Shown here one piece after another: positions 38,879-48,233 of a DNA stretch of 64,000 bases. Position numbers and translations under genes: made by a program. The notes under the pieces are model-generated. The model made no database searches. It was not told the origin of the DNA and worked only from the letters and a program-made list of their open reading frames with translations. How positions within the stretch are numbered: position 1 is the stretch's first letter; every line of letters starts with the position of its first letter. Origin of the DNA: Rosistilla ulvae (GTDB taxonomy: Bacteria; Planctomycetota; Planctomycetia; Pirellulales; Pirellulaceae); contig NZ_CP036261.1 in assembly GCF_007741475.1 (NCBI RefSeq), positions 3,287,798 to 3,351,797 on the forward strand, given 5' to 3'.

Positions 38879-39901
38879 ATGAACTTTCCTTTCAATGGCT
38901 CTCGAACATTGTGTCGCGTCACCGCGCCGCGACCTTTGCGTGGTTTTACACTCGTCGAACTGTTGGTCGTGATCGCGATCATCGGGATCCTGGTCGGGCT
39001 GTTGCTGCCCGCAGTCCAAGCGGCTCGCGAAGCGGCGCGGCGGATGCAGTGTTCCAACAATTTGAAACAGATGACGCTTGCGATTCACAACTACGAATCG
39101 ACGCATCGCGTCTTTCCGCCGGGCAGCCTCGGTTATCCGTTTGTCTGGTCGCCCCAATCGCAACTGCTGCCGTTTGTCGAACAGGGCAGCTTGAAGGACC
39201 TTTTGATCTACGAAGTGCCTCCGATGGTTGCGTTTGGCGGGGGGTATAACGCGGCGCAAGTCGCTCAGAACGATTCAGCCGCCCAGCAGCGATTGCCATT
39301 TATCACCTGTCCCAGCGATGGAGAATCGGTTCCCGGATCTGATTACGGCGGAATCAGTTATCCCGGTTCCAGCGGTTCGGGAATCAACAATGTCGGCGAT
39401 GCCAGCGACGATGGTTCGGTCTCCAACGCCGACGGGATCTTCTTTACAAAATCAAAGATCGGGTTCCGCGACGTCACCGATGGAACTAGCCACACGATTG
39501 CGTTTGGCGAGCAGTTGTTAGGGGACGGGCAGAACACAGTTCCCGCCAACAACGATTTCCGCCGCCGTGTCGTCGAATTGCCAATGGCGACGCAAACGAC
39601 AACCGCGGCTTGTGATCCCGGATCGGCACCGGCGTGGTCGGGACAGCGAGGGGCCAAATGGGTCAACGGTCACTTGGCCGATTCGATGTTCAACCTCTAC
39701 TACACGCCGAATTCGAAAGAGCCCGATTGCCACAACGGCTACCACAATTTCGGTTTGGTTAGCGCCCGCAGCAATCATCCCGGCGGCGTGCAGACTTCGT
39801 TGGTCGATGGCAGCGTGCGGTTTGTCGGCGAGACAGTCGACTTAAGCGTTTGGCGAGCTGCCGGAACACGTTCCGGAGGCGAGATCGCGGGCGAACTGTA
39901 G
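38879..39901 (+). CDS. DUF1559 protein with prepilin-type signal
   Basis: A 340-residue protein of the large planctomycete DUF1559 (SBP_bac_10-like) family. It has a prepilin-type N-terminus, GFTLVELLVVIAIIGIL (cleavage after the Gly), followed by the near-invariant LLPAVQAAREAARRMQCSNNLKQ. The C-terminal part ends in the family motif SNHPGGVQTSLVDGSVRFVGETVDLSVWRA. Probably surface-displayed or pseudopilin-like; function unknown. Start ATG 38879 rather than 38813, since the longer version adds leader-like residues. Confidence 0.92.
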   Translation: MNFPFNGSRTLCRVTAPRPLRGFTLVELLVVIAIIGILVGLLLPAVQAAREAARRMQCSNNLKQMTLAIHNYESTHRVFPPGSLGYPFVWSPQSQLLPFVEQGSLKDLLIYEVPPMVAFGGGYNAAQVAQNDSAAQQRLPFITCPSDGESVPGSDYGGISYPGSSGSGINNVGDASDDGSVSNADGIFFTKSKIGFRDVTDGTSHTIAFGEQLLGDGQNTVPANNDFRRRVVELPMATQTTTAACDPGSAPAWSGQRGAKWVNGHLADSMFNLYYTPNSKEPDCHNGYHNFGLVSARSNHPGGVQTSLVDGSVRFVGETVDLSVWRAAGTRSGGEIAGEL

Positions 39902-39922
39902 ACCGCCCGCAACGGAATCACC

Positions 39923-39996
39923 GCTCCTGCGTCGGCACTCGAAGGTTCGCTCCTCACAAAGTTGGATCTTCACCGCTGGCGCAGGAGCGACTTTTT
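39923..39996 (+). terminator. Long-loop hairpin after DUF1559 gene
   Basis: GCTCCTGCG at 39923-39931 pairs with CGCAGGAGC at 39980-39988, followed by GACTTTTTGG. Stem of nine pairs and a loop of about 48 bases; termination is plausible but the loop is long. Confidence 0.45.
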
Positions 39997-40112
39997 GGCT
40001 TCGATCAAGCAAGGGCAACCGCAGCGGCACATCGAGCGCCGTGCGGCTGCTCGATTTGATCGGCCGGCTAGAACCGGCCCTAAAGAATTTAGCGATTGGA
40101 TCGCGAGTCGAC

Positions 40113-40571
40113 CTATTCGTCGGCGGCGCGCATGAACTCTTCGGTGACGTGGTCGAAATCGCAGAGATCGCCAGTGCCGAAGTAGAGGTGCAGTTCGCGA
40201 GCGGCAGCTTCGGGGCCGTCCGACGCGTGAACCAGGTTCATTTGGCGGCTGTTGCTGAAATCGCCACGGATCGTTCCGGGAGCTGCATTGCAACCGTTGG
40301 TCGCACCCAGCAGATCGCGCATCACGCGGATGACTTCGATCCCGTCGATCGCCAATGCGACGATCGGCGCGCTGGTGATGAACGATTCCAGGCTTGGGTA
40401 AAATGGCTTCTCAACATGCTCTGCATAATGTTGTTTGGCCAGATCGGGAGTCACGTGCATCATCTTCATGCCGACGATGTTCAGCCCCTTGGCTTCGAAT
40501 CGGCTGATGATTTCGCCCATCAAACGGCGTTGAACGCAATCGGGTTTCAGCAGTACAAGCGTACGCTCCAT
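40113..40571 (-). CDS. ndk: Nucleoside diphosphate kinase
   Basis: Transfers the gamma-phosphate from ATP to nucleoside diphosphates through a phospho-histidine. 152 residues, the standard size. Motifs: RTLVLLKPDCVQR at the start, the substrate loop GATNGCNAAPGTIRGDF and the active-site His115 in NLVHASDGPEAAARE. Monocistronic on the minus strand. Confidence 0.97.
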   Translation of the reverse strand: MERTLVLLKPDCVQRRLMGEIISRFEAKGLNIVGMKMMHVTPDLAKQHYAEHVEKPFYPSLESFITSAPIVALAIDGIEVIRVMRDLLGATNGCNAAPGTIRGDFSNSRQMNLVHASDGPEAAARELHLYFGTGDLCDFDHVTEEFMRAADE

Positions 40572-40719
40572 CCTTCAGTCTCCTGAGTTTTGTGTGGTGT
40601 TGATTCGCAATTTCAGCCGCCAGGCGGGCGGCTGTGCGAGAGCCCGGTATCGTATCAGCTGATACAAAATGTCGAAAGAACGCCAACCGCCTCCGCTGGC
40701 CGACAATTTGCGATCCGCG

Positions 40720-41217
40720 TTACGGTCCCGGCGGTGGGGATCCCGAGTTGTCGGTGTAGAGGTCCAAAGCATCGATCCAGACGGCCAGTCGATTCGCCGA
40801 CTGGGGCAGACCGCTTTCGGACAGCTCCGACATCGCACCGAGTTCGCCGATGAAACGATCGACAACGCGGTCGACCTCGGCCGCGATCCGCTTGCAAACG
40901 TTCAGCTTGTCCAGACAATAACCGACCCGCTTTTTGCTCCGTGCCAACATGATCTCCGCCTCGGTGTTGCGGGTCCCGTCGGCAGCATCTTGCGAGATCT
41001 TGGCGCGGGCCATCGCTTCGTGAGCCATCTGCAAGCGGCGTTCGGCCAGCTGCAATTGCGACTGCCAATACTGCCGACGTTGGACAGTGATCTGATCGTG
41101 GAAACGGTGAGCCAACTGCCGCAGCTGAGTCACGTGGTCGTCGCAGTGGTCGGACAATTGCAACAGCGCCGCGTGCAGATTGCGCAGTGCGTCGACGCTT
41201 TTCACATCGCTCGACAC
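40720..41217 (-). CDS. Small helical protein in WXG100-like operon
   Basis: A 165-residue, almost wholly alpha-helical protein (DVKSVDALRNLHAALLQL, then QYWQSQLQLAERRLQMAHEAMARAK), with amphipathic heptads like a coiled-coil secretion partner or chaperone. It ends in a short Pro-rich tail (SGSPPPGP). The start follows the WXG100-like gene's stop by five bases, so the two are co-transcribed. I do not recognise the family. It may be a second substrate or a partner that binds the WXG100-like protein. Confidence 0.7.
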   Translation of the reverse strand: MSSDVKSVDALRNLHAALLQLSDHCDDHVTQLRQLAHRFHDQITVQRRQYWQSQLQLAERRLQMAHEAMARAKISQDAADGTRNTEAEIMLARSKKRVGYCLDKLNVCKRIAAEVDRVVDRFIGELGAMSELSESGLPQSANRLAVWIDALDLYTDNSGSPPPGP

Positions 41218-41222
41218 AGCGG

Positions 41223-41492
41223 TTATCCTTTTAGGTAGGCATCGATCTGATCCGCTTTGCGAAGCAGATAGGGGATGTGTTGCTCTGCCGATTGAACGAA
41301 CCGCGCCATCTGTCGCAGTTCATCTTCGAACTCGGCGGCGAAGCGACGATGTTGTTGATCGCGCCACGATTCGCCCAATTGATTCATCTGCGACGACAGC
41401 GATCCGGCCCGTTGTTGCAGCTCCTCGGTGAACACTTTGAGGTTCCCGGCGAATTGGCGCAGGTGGTCGGGGTTAACGATTGCTTGGGACAT
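41223..41492 (-). CDS. WXG100-like helical-hairpin protein
   Basis: An 89-residue protein with two helices separated by a turn at Trp43: NQLGESWRDQQHRRFAAEFE. That matches the size and central Trp of WXG100 (ESAT-6-like) proteins, with W-x-D in place of W-x-G. The first helix is LRQFAGNLKVFTEELQQRAG, the second carries the EFEDELRQM segment. Its start overlaps the end of the TPR gene by 20 bases. Family members are substrates of type VII-like secretion, but no EssC/EccC-type FtsK ATPase lies in this window. Confidence 0.72.
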   Translation of the reverse strand: MSQAIVNPDHLRQFAGNLKVFTEELQQRAGSLSSQMNQLGESWRDQQHRRFAAEFEDELRQMARFVQSAEQHIPYLLRKADQIDAYLKG

Positions 41493-42276
41493 TTTCAGTG
41501 GTCTCCAGGTCGTGAATGTCGGACGCCCCTTTGGCTTCCAATCGGGCCAGCGTTTGGGTTGCAACGTGATCGTTGGGATTCAATTGAAGGATGCCGCGGA
41601 GATAGCGTTTGCAGGTCGCCCGCAGCCCCAGTCGCGAAGCGAGGTCGGCCGCGTGACGCAGCGCCGCCAGTTTGATGTTCGGCGTTGGCTGGATCGCCCG
41701 CCGCAAAGCCGCTCCGCGAAACGAAGCGAGCGCTTCGAGCGGTTGGTTGATCGCTTGCAGACACATCCCGCGAACCAGATGGGCTTTGCTGCATTCTTGC
41801 GGATCGTTCAGCGCCGGTTCCAAAGCCGCGATCGCCTCCGCAAATTGCCCCATTTCGTACATCGCTTCGGCCATCACGATACACAGGTTGGTTTGGCTGG
41901 GATCGCGTTGCAGACGCTTCCGACAGACCTCCGCGCGACGGATCGCCCATTCGTTTTGAGCGCGTTCGAGATCGCTGGTCACATCGGGCGTTGGATGCTT
42001 GTTGTGAAGCTCCTTGAACTCTTTTAACCGCTGCAGGCTGCGAGCCAGTTCGGCTTCTTCGAGCTGCCACAACACTTCGGGATGGTCGCCGGAAACGCGA
42101 ACCGCTTTCTCGAGCACCTTTTGGGCTTCGATCGGTTTGTCGAGCGCGCGGTGGATCTGGGCCAATTCCAAATAGGGCTCAACGTCTGCGGGCGCGTCTC
42201 GAATGCTGAGCTCGAGCGTCTGTCGCCGCTGGACCGAGGTGTCCAAGTTGGGAGATCCTGAAGCGTCCGCCGACAT
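41473..42276 (-). CDS. TPR-repeat protein, first gene of WXG100-like operon
   Basis: A 267-residue protein of tandem tetratricopeptide-like helix pairs: EPYLELAQIHRALDKPIEAQKVLEKAV, then TNLCIVMAEAMYEMGQFAEAIAALEPAL and KAHLVRGMCLQAINQPLEALASFRGA. No signal peptide. It overlaps the next gene (WXG100-like) by 20 bases, so translation is coupled. TPR domains often recognise secretion substrates, which fits a chaperone or recognition role here; that is inference from context. Confidence 0.8.
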   Translation of the reverse strand: MSADASGSPNLDTSVQRRQTLELSIRDAPADVEPYLELAQIHRALDKPIEAQKVLEKAVRVSGDHPEVLWQLEEAELARSLQRLKEFKELHNKHPTPDVTSDLERAQNEWAIRRAEVCRKRLQRDPSQTNLCIVMAEAMYEMGQFAEAIAALEPALNDPQECSKAHLVRGMCLQAINQPLEALASFRGAALRRAIQPTPNIKLAALRHAADLASRLGLRATCKRYLRGILQLNPNDHVATQTLARLEAKGASDIHDLETTENVPSNR

Positions 42277-42510
42277 GCGTTGCGTTTCCTGTGGATGACG
42301 AAAAGTGAGCGGCAGGCGTGGCGCGGCCGCCGCAGCATACCTTGAGTCTACCCGATGTTTTGGCCTGCGTCGCGAAACGCGTGCCGAGCGAGCTCGGTTT
42401 TTGAGTTTCGGCAGACGGGTGCTGCCAGTTCATGCGGCATCTGAAACCCTGTACCTGTCGCTGGGCTGCGGGTTATCAGCCCGTGAGTAGGCTTCGGCGG
42501 ACTGGGCAAT

Positions 42511-42543
42511 AAAAAAGGCCAGGCTGCGATAAGCCTGGCCTTT
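42511..42543 (-). terminator. Terminator of the PLP enzyme gene (minus strand)
   Basis: Twelve perfect pairs (AAAGGCCAGGCT at 42514-42525 with AGCCTGGCCTTT at 42532-42543), six-base loop. Read on the minus strand, the stem ends in a run of T, so it terminates transcription coming from 42575. Confidence 0.92.
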
Positions 42544-42574
42544 GTACCGTGATAGGAAACCGAAGGTCGAATCG

Positions 42575-43807
42575 CTACGCCTGCAGCGCTTGGTCGAGAT
42601 CGGCGATCAGGTCTTCGGTGTTTTCGATGCCGCACGACATGCGGATCATGTTGTCGGCGATGCCATACGACGCCCGCTGCTCTGGCGTGCATTTGTAGTA
42701 GCTCATCACAAGCGGTTGCTCGATCAGCGATTCGACTCCACCTAGGCTCGGCGCGATCCGTGGAATGCGAGCGGCATCGACGATGTTCGCCGTCTGACGC
42801 ATATCGGCGTCTTTGATCGTAAAGGTGACCAAGCCGCCGAAGCCACGCATCGTCTGGGTCGCGATCTCGTGAGTCGGATGCGACTTCAGCCCGGGATAAT
42901 AAACTCGCTCCACACGCGGGTGCGATTCCAGAAATTCGGCGATCGCTTGCCCGTTGGCATTGTGCCGCTGCATGCGCAGTTCAAACGTCTTTAGTCCCCG
43001 TTCCAACAGATACATGTTGTGAGGAGAGTTCACGGCTCCCATGATGCCACGCAGATTGCGGACCGGGTCCAACGCTTCGGCACTGCCGACGATCACGCCC
43101 GCCAACAGATCGTTGTGGCCGCCGAGATATTTGGTCGCCGAGTGCAACACGTAATCGACGCCAAATTCCAGTGGTTGGATGTTGTAAGGAGTTGCCAACG
43201 TCGCATCGATCAACGTTTCGACTTCGTGCGCCTTGCCCAACGCCACGAACTGTTCTAGATCGATGCAAGTCAGATGTGGGTTGGTCGGCGATTCGCTGAC
43301 CAACATTCGCGTGTTTTCGTTGATCGCAGCTTCCATCGCATCGTAGTCGCCGGTGGGAACTTGACGCGTGACGACACCGAAGCGGGCCAGATGCTTGCTG
43401 CAGAATTCGCGGCTGCGGTGGTAACATTGATCGAAGAAGACGATTTCGTCGCCGGCGTTCAGCTTGGCCATCAACAGCCCCACGATCGCCGCCATCCCGC
43501 TGCCGTAGACGATCGCCGCTTCGCCGCAATCGAGCGCCGCCAGTTTGCGTTCGACGCTCCGTTCGTTCGGGTTGCCGTAACGACCATATTCCTCGCGGTC
43601 GCTGCGTCCTTCGCAGTAATCGATCACGTCGTCGGTGGTTCGAAAGGTGAAGGTCGATGAACAGAAGATCGGATCGGCGATCGCGTCCCCCGGCTTCTGC
43701 CGGTCTTCGCCCGCATGCACACTTTTGGTGCTCATGCCCTGCTTCGCCGGAGGTTGTTTCGCCGGAGTTTGCTTTTCGCTGTTTTGTTCCACTGTGTCGG
43801 TAGCCAT
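42575..43807 (-). CDS. Cys/Met metabolism PLP-dependent enzyme (cystathionine gamma-synthase/lyase-like)
   Basis: A 410-residue PLP enzyme of the Cys/Met metabolism family (cystathionine gamma-synthase, gamma-lyase or O-acetylhomoserine type). An extra N-terminal stretch of about 24 residues (Gln/Lys/Pro-rich) precedes the core at STKSVHAGEDRQKPGDAI. The Lys of HSATKYLGGHND binds PLP; YGRYGNPNERSVERKLAAL and YGSGMAAIVGLLMA are family blocks, and SLGGVESLIEQP lies near the C-terminus. The exact reaction cannot be read from sequence. Monocistronic with a clean terminator. Confidence 0.88.
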   Translation of the reverse strand: MATDTVEQNSEKQTPAKQPPAKQGMSTKSVHAGEDRQKPGDAIADPIFCSSTFTFRTTDDVIDYCEGRSDREEYGRYGNPNERSVERKLAALDCGEAAIVYGSGMAAIVGLLMAKLNAGDEIVFFDQCYHRSREFCSKHLARFGVVTRQVPTGDYDAMEAAINENTRMLVSESPTNPHLTCIDLEQFVALGKAHEVETLIDATLATPYNIQPLEFGVDYVLHSATKYLGGHNDLLAGVIVGSAEALDPVRNLRGIMGAVNSPHNMYLLERGLKTFELRMQRHNANGQAIAEFLESHPRVERVYYPGLKSHPTHEIATQTMRGFGGLVTFTIKDADMRQTANIVDAARIPRIAPSLGGVESLIEQPLVMSYYKCTPEQRASYGIADNMIRMSCGIENTEDLIADLDQALQA

Positions 43808-44302
43808 GCTGAGGTATCGCTTTCCGTAACGCGTGTGTTGAACCGCGGGCGAGCAGCGTGCCGCAGTTGGACCATCTCAAACTGCTTACGAAAAAAGCCG
43901 CTCGTCCCATGCAAGGGCTGCGGCTGTGCGAGACTCGATAGCATCGTGGGTAGACCGTGGTCGGTATACCAAGCATTCGAGTGGCTGTTTAGCAGTGAAG
44001 GCTGCAAGCGGCCGCAAATCCCTGTACCCTCTCAATCTAGCCACGGGTTTGCGTCAGGACAACCCATTAATCTGGAGACGGCGACGAATCTGCGCTGGCA
44101 ACGCTTCCCGTGCTAAGATTAACTGGTAAAGTTGACATAGTTTACCGCCAGACGGACCGTTTACGGTCGCCACCGTTTTCGATTCCCCCCTTGCCACCGC
44201 CAGTGATTGCCTTCGCAAGGCCGTTGCGTAACGTTGGACATCGTATGATGCTGCGGTTTCGGGATGCGAAGCCGTGGGGGATAGCTGACGTTCCTCGGCG
44301 CG
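43808..44302. other. Intergenic region between divergent genes
   Basis: About 495 bases between the PLP-enzyme gene (minus) and the HEAT-like gene (plus). Several short open frames exist, none with a convincing start or family. No strong hairpin seen; promoters for both genes should lie here but I cannot place them. Confidence 0.45.
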
Positions 44303-45631
44303 ATGAACGTCGGGCGTCGGAATATCGACCGGCTCAATACGAGCAAACCATCGAGGCATGCTTCATTGAATACTCGCGCAATCTTCATTTCGCTAGCGAC
44401 CGCCGCGTTGCCCGGTCTTTTGATTTCATTGTCAGTTCGAAACGCCGCGGCCCAATCCGGTGCAGCCCCCAGTCGACAGGCTGGCGCGGCACAAGCGAGC
44501 GAGCAACCGGGGCGTTCGGAGACCGTTCTTACCGCTGCCGACCTCCAGCGGATTGAGGAATTGATCGCCCAACTTTCTTCGGACAAATTCGCCACGCGAG
44601 AGGAAGCCGTTGCCGGTTTGATCGAGTTTGGTGAACGTGCGATCCCAATGTTGGCCGCGGCGGCGGAGACGCCCGATCCCGAGGTGCGGTTGCGGATTCG
44701 GATCCTGTTGTCGCGGTTGAGTAACAGCGACTTTGAATCGACGGTGGCAGCGTTTGTGTCCGGTGCGAGCGATGAAATGGAAGGTTGGGATTATGCCCGC
44801 CGGATGATCGGTGACAGCAAAGCCTCTCGCGAGTTGTTTGTCGAAGCGGCGCGACAGCATCGCGATCTGATGGCCGAAATGGACAAAGGCCCCGGTCCGC
44901 GGATGGTTGCGGCAAACAAAGCCGCCGATCTGGTAGTCCGCCGAATGATGTTGGAGTTTCTTCCGCCGGAACGTGGGGATGCTGTGGCGTTGCTGTTAAC
45001 CTGCGGCGATCGATCCGCTCCGATCCCCCCGGGGGTCGAACGGGTGATCGTGCGGATCATGAACAGCCAAGTTACCAGCCTTACATTAAAGGATGCGATG
45101 TTGGCGCCGGTCTATCAGAAGCTGGTTGGTTTTTGGATGCGTCGGGCCAGCGTGTCGTACCAACCCCAAGCGATGTTCTTCGCGTTGCAGCATCGGATTC
45201 CCGAAGCGGTCGAATTGGCACGCGATGTCGTGGCTGAATTCATCGCGACCGGCGAGGATCTGATCGGGACCGACACGGTCGACCCTAAATACAGCGAATC
45301 GTTGGAACAAGCCTTACTGGTGATCGCCAAATATGGTGACGCCAGCGATCTGACGCGTTTGGAACCACTGACGGTCGACGATCGCCGGATGCCCGTTGGC
45401 GTCGACCAACCCGATGATGCAACCGATGTGATCCGGGTTCACGTTCGCGATATCGCGGTTGCCGTATCGATCAAACTGTTGGACGGAGATTTGCGCGATG
45501 CCGGATACATCAATCCTCGGCAACACAACACCGTCGTCTTCTTCACCGCCTCGTTGGGCTTTCCGGGGGATGGGGACGAACTGCGATCGAAGCCGGCGAA
45601 GTATCTGGCCGATCTGATCTCCAAGCAGTAA
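44303..45631 (+). CDS. Secreted HEAT-repeat-like protein
   Basis: A 442-residue protein with an N-terminal hydrophobic segment at about 26-50 (AIFISLATAALPGLLISLSV, followed by NAAAQ), consistent with a signal peptide. Helical repeats follow: LTAADLQRIEELIAQLSSDK then FATREEAVAGLIEFGERAI and AAAETPDPEVRLRIRILLSRL look like HEAT/armadillo pairs. The C-terminal region (TVVFFTASLGFPGDGDELRSK) is not recognised. A planctomycete protein of unknown function, probably exported. A start further inside (for example 44354) would still leave the signal peptide intact. Confidence 0.65.
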   Translation: MNVGRRNIDRLNTSKPSRHASLNTRAIFISLATAALPGLLISLSVRNAAAQSGAAPSRQAGAAQASEQPGRSETVLTAADLQRIEELIAQLSSDKFATREEAVAGLIEFGERAIPMLAAAAETPDPEVRLRIRILLSRLSNSDFESTVAAFVSGASDEMEGWDYARRMIGDSKASRELFVEAARQHRDLMAEMDKGPGPRMVAANKAADLVVRRMMLEFLPPERGDAVALLLTCGDRSAPIPPGVERVIVRIMNSQVTSLTLKDAMLAPVYQKLVGFWMRRASVSYQPQAMFFALQHRIPEAVELARDVVAEFIATGEDLIGTDTVDPKYSESLEQALLVIAKYGDASDLTRLEPLTVDDRRMPVGVDQPDDATDVIRVHVRDIAVAVSIKLLDGDLRDAGYINPRQHNTVVFFTASLGFPGDGDELRSKPAKYLADLISKQ

Positions 45632-45697
45632 CCCAACATTCCATCCGCTCAGCCATTGGTTTCCCGGCGATTGCGATGGGGAACTGTCGAGGCATTG

Positions 45698-47047
45698 ATG
45701 TCCCAGAATGCACCTGAAAAATCGAAGTGGCTTGTCGTCGGCGGCGGGATGGCGGGCCTGACGCTGGCCCATCGGTTATCGCAGCGCGGCCAAGAGGTCA
45801 GCGTTTGCGAAGCCGCCCCTAGTTTTGGCGGGCTGACCTCCGCTTGTTCTCTGGGCGATGTCGTCTGGGATCGCTTCTATCACGTCACGCTGCTGTCGGA
45901 TTCGCATCTCCGCGGTCTGTTGAATGAACTCGATCTCGAACACGAGATCCGTTGGGTGACGACCAAAACGGGATTCTTCAGCGGCGGCCGGCTCTATTCG
46001 ATGTCGAACTCGTGGGAGTTCCTAAACTTCCCGCCGCTGACCCTGATCGAAAAGCTGCGACTCGGGGGGACGATCTTCTATACGTCCAAGCTGCGGAATT
46101 GGCGGCGATTAGAACAGATTCACGTCGCCGATTTTCTGAAACGGCTCAGCGGCAAAGGGACCTTTGAAAAGATCTGGCTGCCGTTGCTGCGGGCCAAGTT
46201 GGGCGAGACCTATCAAAAAGCTTCCGCCGCCTTTATCTGGTCCTACATCTCGCGGATGTACAAAGCCCGCCGCAGCGGGATCAAAACCGAGATGTTTGGG
46301 TATGTCCCCGGCGGTTACGCGCGGATCATCGACAGGTTTGTCGAGACGTTGCGCGGTAACGGGGTGCGGTTGTTGAGCAGCCATGGGGTGCAATCGATCA
46401 CTCAGTGCGAGGCGGGCGGGTTAGACGTCGACTTTGGCGCCGGGCGGATCGAGCGGTTTGATAACGTGATCAGCACGATCCCTTCGCCGATCATCAGCCA
46501 GCACTGTCCGGAGTTGACTGAAGACGAGCACCAGCGTTTACAGGGCGTCGAATATATCGGAGTCGTCTGCGCTTCGATGCTGCTGAGCGAATCGATCAGT
46601 CCTTATTATGTGACCAACATCACCGACGACTGGGTCCCGTTGACGGCGGTGATCGAGATGTCGACGATCGTCGACCGCAAGGAACTTGGCGGGCACGCGT
46701 TGGTCTATCTACCGAAGTATCTGCCCGACAGCGATCTCGGGCTGCAAGAACCCGACGCAGAGATCCAAGACCGCTTCCTATCGACGTTGGAAAAGATGTA
46801 CTCCCATTTTTCGCGCGATCACGTGAAAGCGTTTCAAATAAGCCGGGCCAAACATGTGATGGCTCTGCCGACGATCGATTACTCCCAAAAGCTGCCACCG
46901 ATCGTGACATCGCTGCCCGGATTCTATGCGCTCAACGGGGCGCACATCACCAAGGGGAACTTGAACGTCAACGAAACGATCGACTTGGCCGACGAGAAGC
47001 TGAACGACGTCGTCTGGCCCGACTTCCTCGTACGCGCCACGAAATGA
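45698..47047 (+). CDS. FAD-dependent amine-oxidase-like oxidoreductase
   Basis: A 449-residue flavoenzyme. N-terminal Rossmann motif WLVVGGGMAGLTLAHRLSQRG binds the ADP part of FAD, followed by EVSVCEAAPSFGGLTSA, the typical GG doublet. The rest fits the protoporphyrinogen-oxidase/UDP-galactopyranose-mutase-like superfamily (VPGGYARIIDRFVETLRGNG; FYALNGAHITKGNLNVNETIDLA at the C-terminus). The specific reaction is unknown. ATG at 45698 is preferred over 45656, which would add 14 residues of leader. Confidence 0.85.
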   Translation: MSQNAPEKSKWLVVGGGMAGLTLAHRLSQRGQEVSVCEAAPSFGGLTSACSLGDVVWDRFYHVTLLSDSHLRGLLNELDLEHEIRWVTTKTGFFSGGRLYSMSNSWEFLNFPPLTLIEKLRLGGTIFYTSKLRNWRRLEQIHVADFLKRLSGKGTFEKIWLPLLRAKLGETYQKASAAFIWSYISRMYKARRSGIKTEMFGYVPGGYARIIDRFVETLRGNGVRLLSSHGVQSITQCEAGGLDVDFGAGRIERFDNVISTIPSPIISQHCPELTEDEHQRLQGVEYIGVVCASMLLSESISPYYVTNITDDWVPLTAVIEMSTIVDRKELGGHALVYLPKYLPDSDLGLQEPDAEIQDRFLSTLEKMYSHFSRDHVKAFQISRAKHVMALPTIDYSQKLPPIVTSLPGFYALNGAHITKGNLNVNETIDLADEKLNDVVWPDFLVRATK

Positions 47048-47217
47048 TCGCGTTCACAACACTGGGGGCATCAAAACCGCTTTGGCGATGTTTTTGGTGC
47101 ATCGCGCCTGCTGCGGTGATTTAGTAATTGCGCATTGGCCGCCTTTGTGGACCCGCTGTGGTGGGGCGGGTACCATAAAGGGTCCCTCTTATTCGGAATC
47201 CTTTTGGGAGCGCAGTT

Positions 47218-48138
47218 ATGAACAGGCGAAGTACTGGCTTCACGCTGGTGGAATTGCTGGTTGTGATCGCGATCATTGGAATCTTGGTTGGACTTCTGCT
47301 GCCCGCGGTCCAGGCAGCGCGGGAAGCGGCGCGGCGGATGGAGTGTTCCAACAATCTGAAGCAACTGGGCCTTGCGCTGCACAATTACCACGATACATTT
47401 CAAGTCTTTCCGCCCGGACGGATGAGCTGCGATGGATGGACCGGTGGGCCATGTACTGGGAAAACGTGGATGGAGAAGCCGGGAACCAGCGGGATGGTGA
47501 TGCTGTTGCCATTCATGGAACTGAACAATCTCTACGATCAGTTCGGCGGCTTCCAAGCGGGAGGTTTGGAACCATCGGGTGGTCCGGCGGATTGGCGAAC
47601 GCCCCAGGTCGACGCCGCGATGAAGGAGCGCCCCGCCGTTTTCGTCTGCCCCAGCGAAATCGTTGCACCAATCTACAACGGCACAGCGACCGCAAATTAT
47701 GTTTTCGTTCATGGCCGGCGCGGTCCTGGATCGGGAACCGATCAAGTCTCGTTGAAACATGGCAACACCGGCGTGTTCAACTATTTGTCGACCTACAGCA
47801 TGTCGGACATCACCGATGGCACCGCTCAAACGTTAGCGTTTGGCGAGGTGTTGGGAGCTGACAAGCCTGAATCGGTGAACCGTTGGACCTTGGCGGGCCG
47901 GCATCTCGATTCGTTGCGTTCGACGGAAAATCCGATCAATACGCCACCGGGCACCGGCCCGATCACGTTGACCATCTATGGATCGACACTCAACGGCGCG
48001 ATGGGCAGTCGACATCCCGGCGGATCGATGTTCACCTTCTGTGATGGACACGTCGCGTTCATTTCGGAGACTGTCAACATGACGATCTACCGTGCGATCT
48101 CAACGCGAGATGGAGGCGAAGTCGTTCGACTTCCCTAG
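47218..48138 (+). CDS. DUF1559 protein with prepilin-type signal (second)
   Basis: A 306-residue DUF1559 protein beginning MNRRSTGFTLVELLVVIAII, the prepilin-type signal, then LLPAVQAAREAARRMECSNNLKQLGLALHNYHDTFQVFPPGR. The C-terminal motif is SRHPGGSMFTFCDGHVAFISETVNMTIYRAIST. GGAG lies eight bases before the ATG. A lipoprotein gene follows 95 bases downstream; DUF1559-plus-lipoprotein pairs recur in planctomycetes and may act together at the surface. Confidence 0.93.
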   Translation: MNRRSTGFTLVELLVVIAIIGILVGLLLPAVQAAREAARRMECSNNLKQLGLALHNYHDTFQVFPPGRMSCDGWTGGPCTGKTWMEKPGTSGMVMLLPFMELNNLYDQFGGFQAGGLEPSGGPADWRTPQVDAAMKERPAVFVCPSEIVAPIYNGTATANYVFVHGRRGPGSGTDQVSLKHGNTGVFNYLSTYSMSDITDGTAQTLAFGEVLGADKPESVNRWTLAGRHLDSLRSTENPINTPPGTGPITLTIYGSTLNGAMGSRHPGGSMFTFCDGHVAFISETVNMTIYRAISTRDGGEVVRLP

Positions 48139-48233
48139 CCGCTCGTCTCTATCGGTCGTCTCCAGGTCCCTCGGCCGCGGCGTGGACATCTCGCCGCGCC
48201 GCTACGCATTCATTACGGATAGGCATTGTTATC

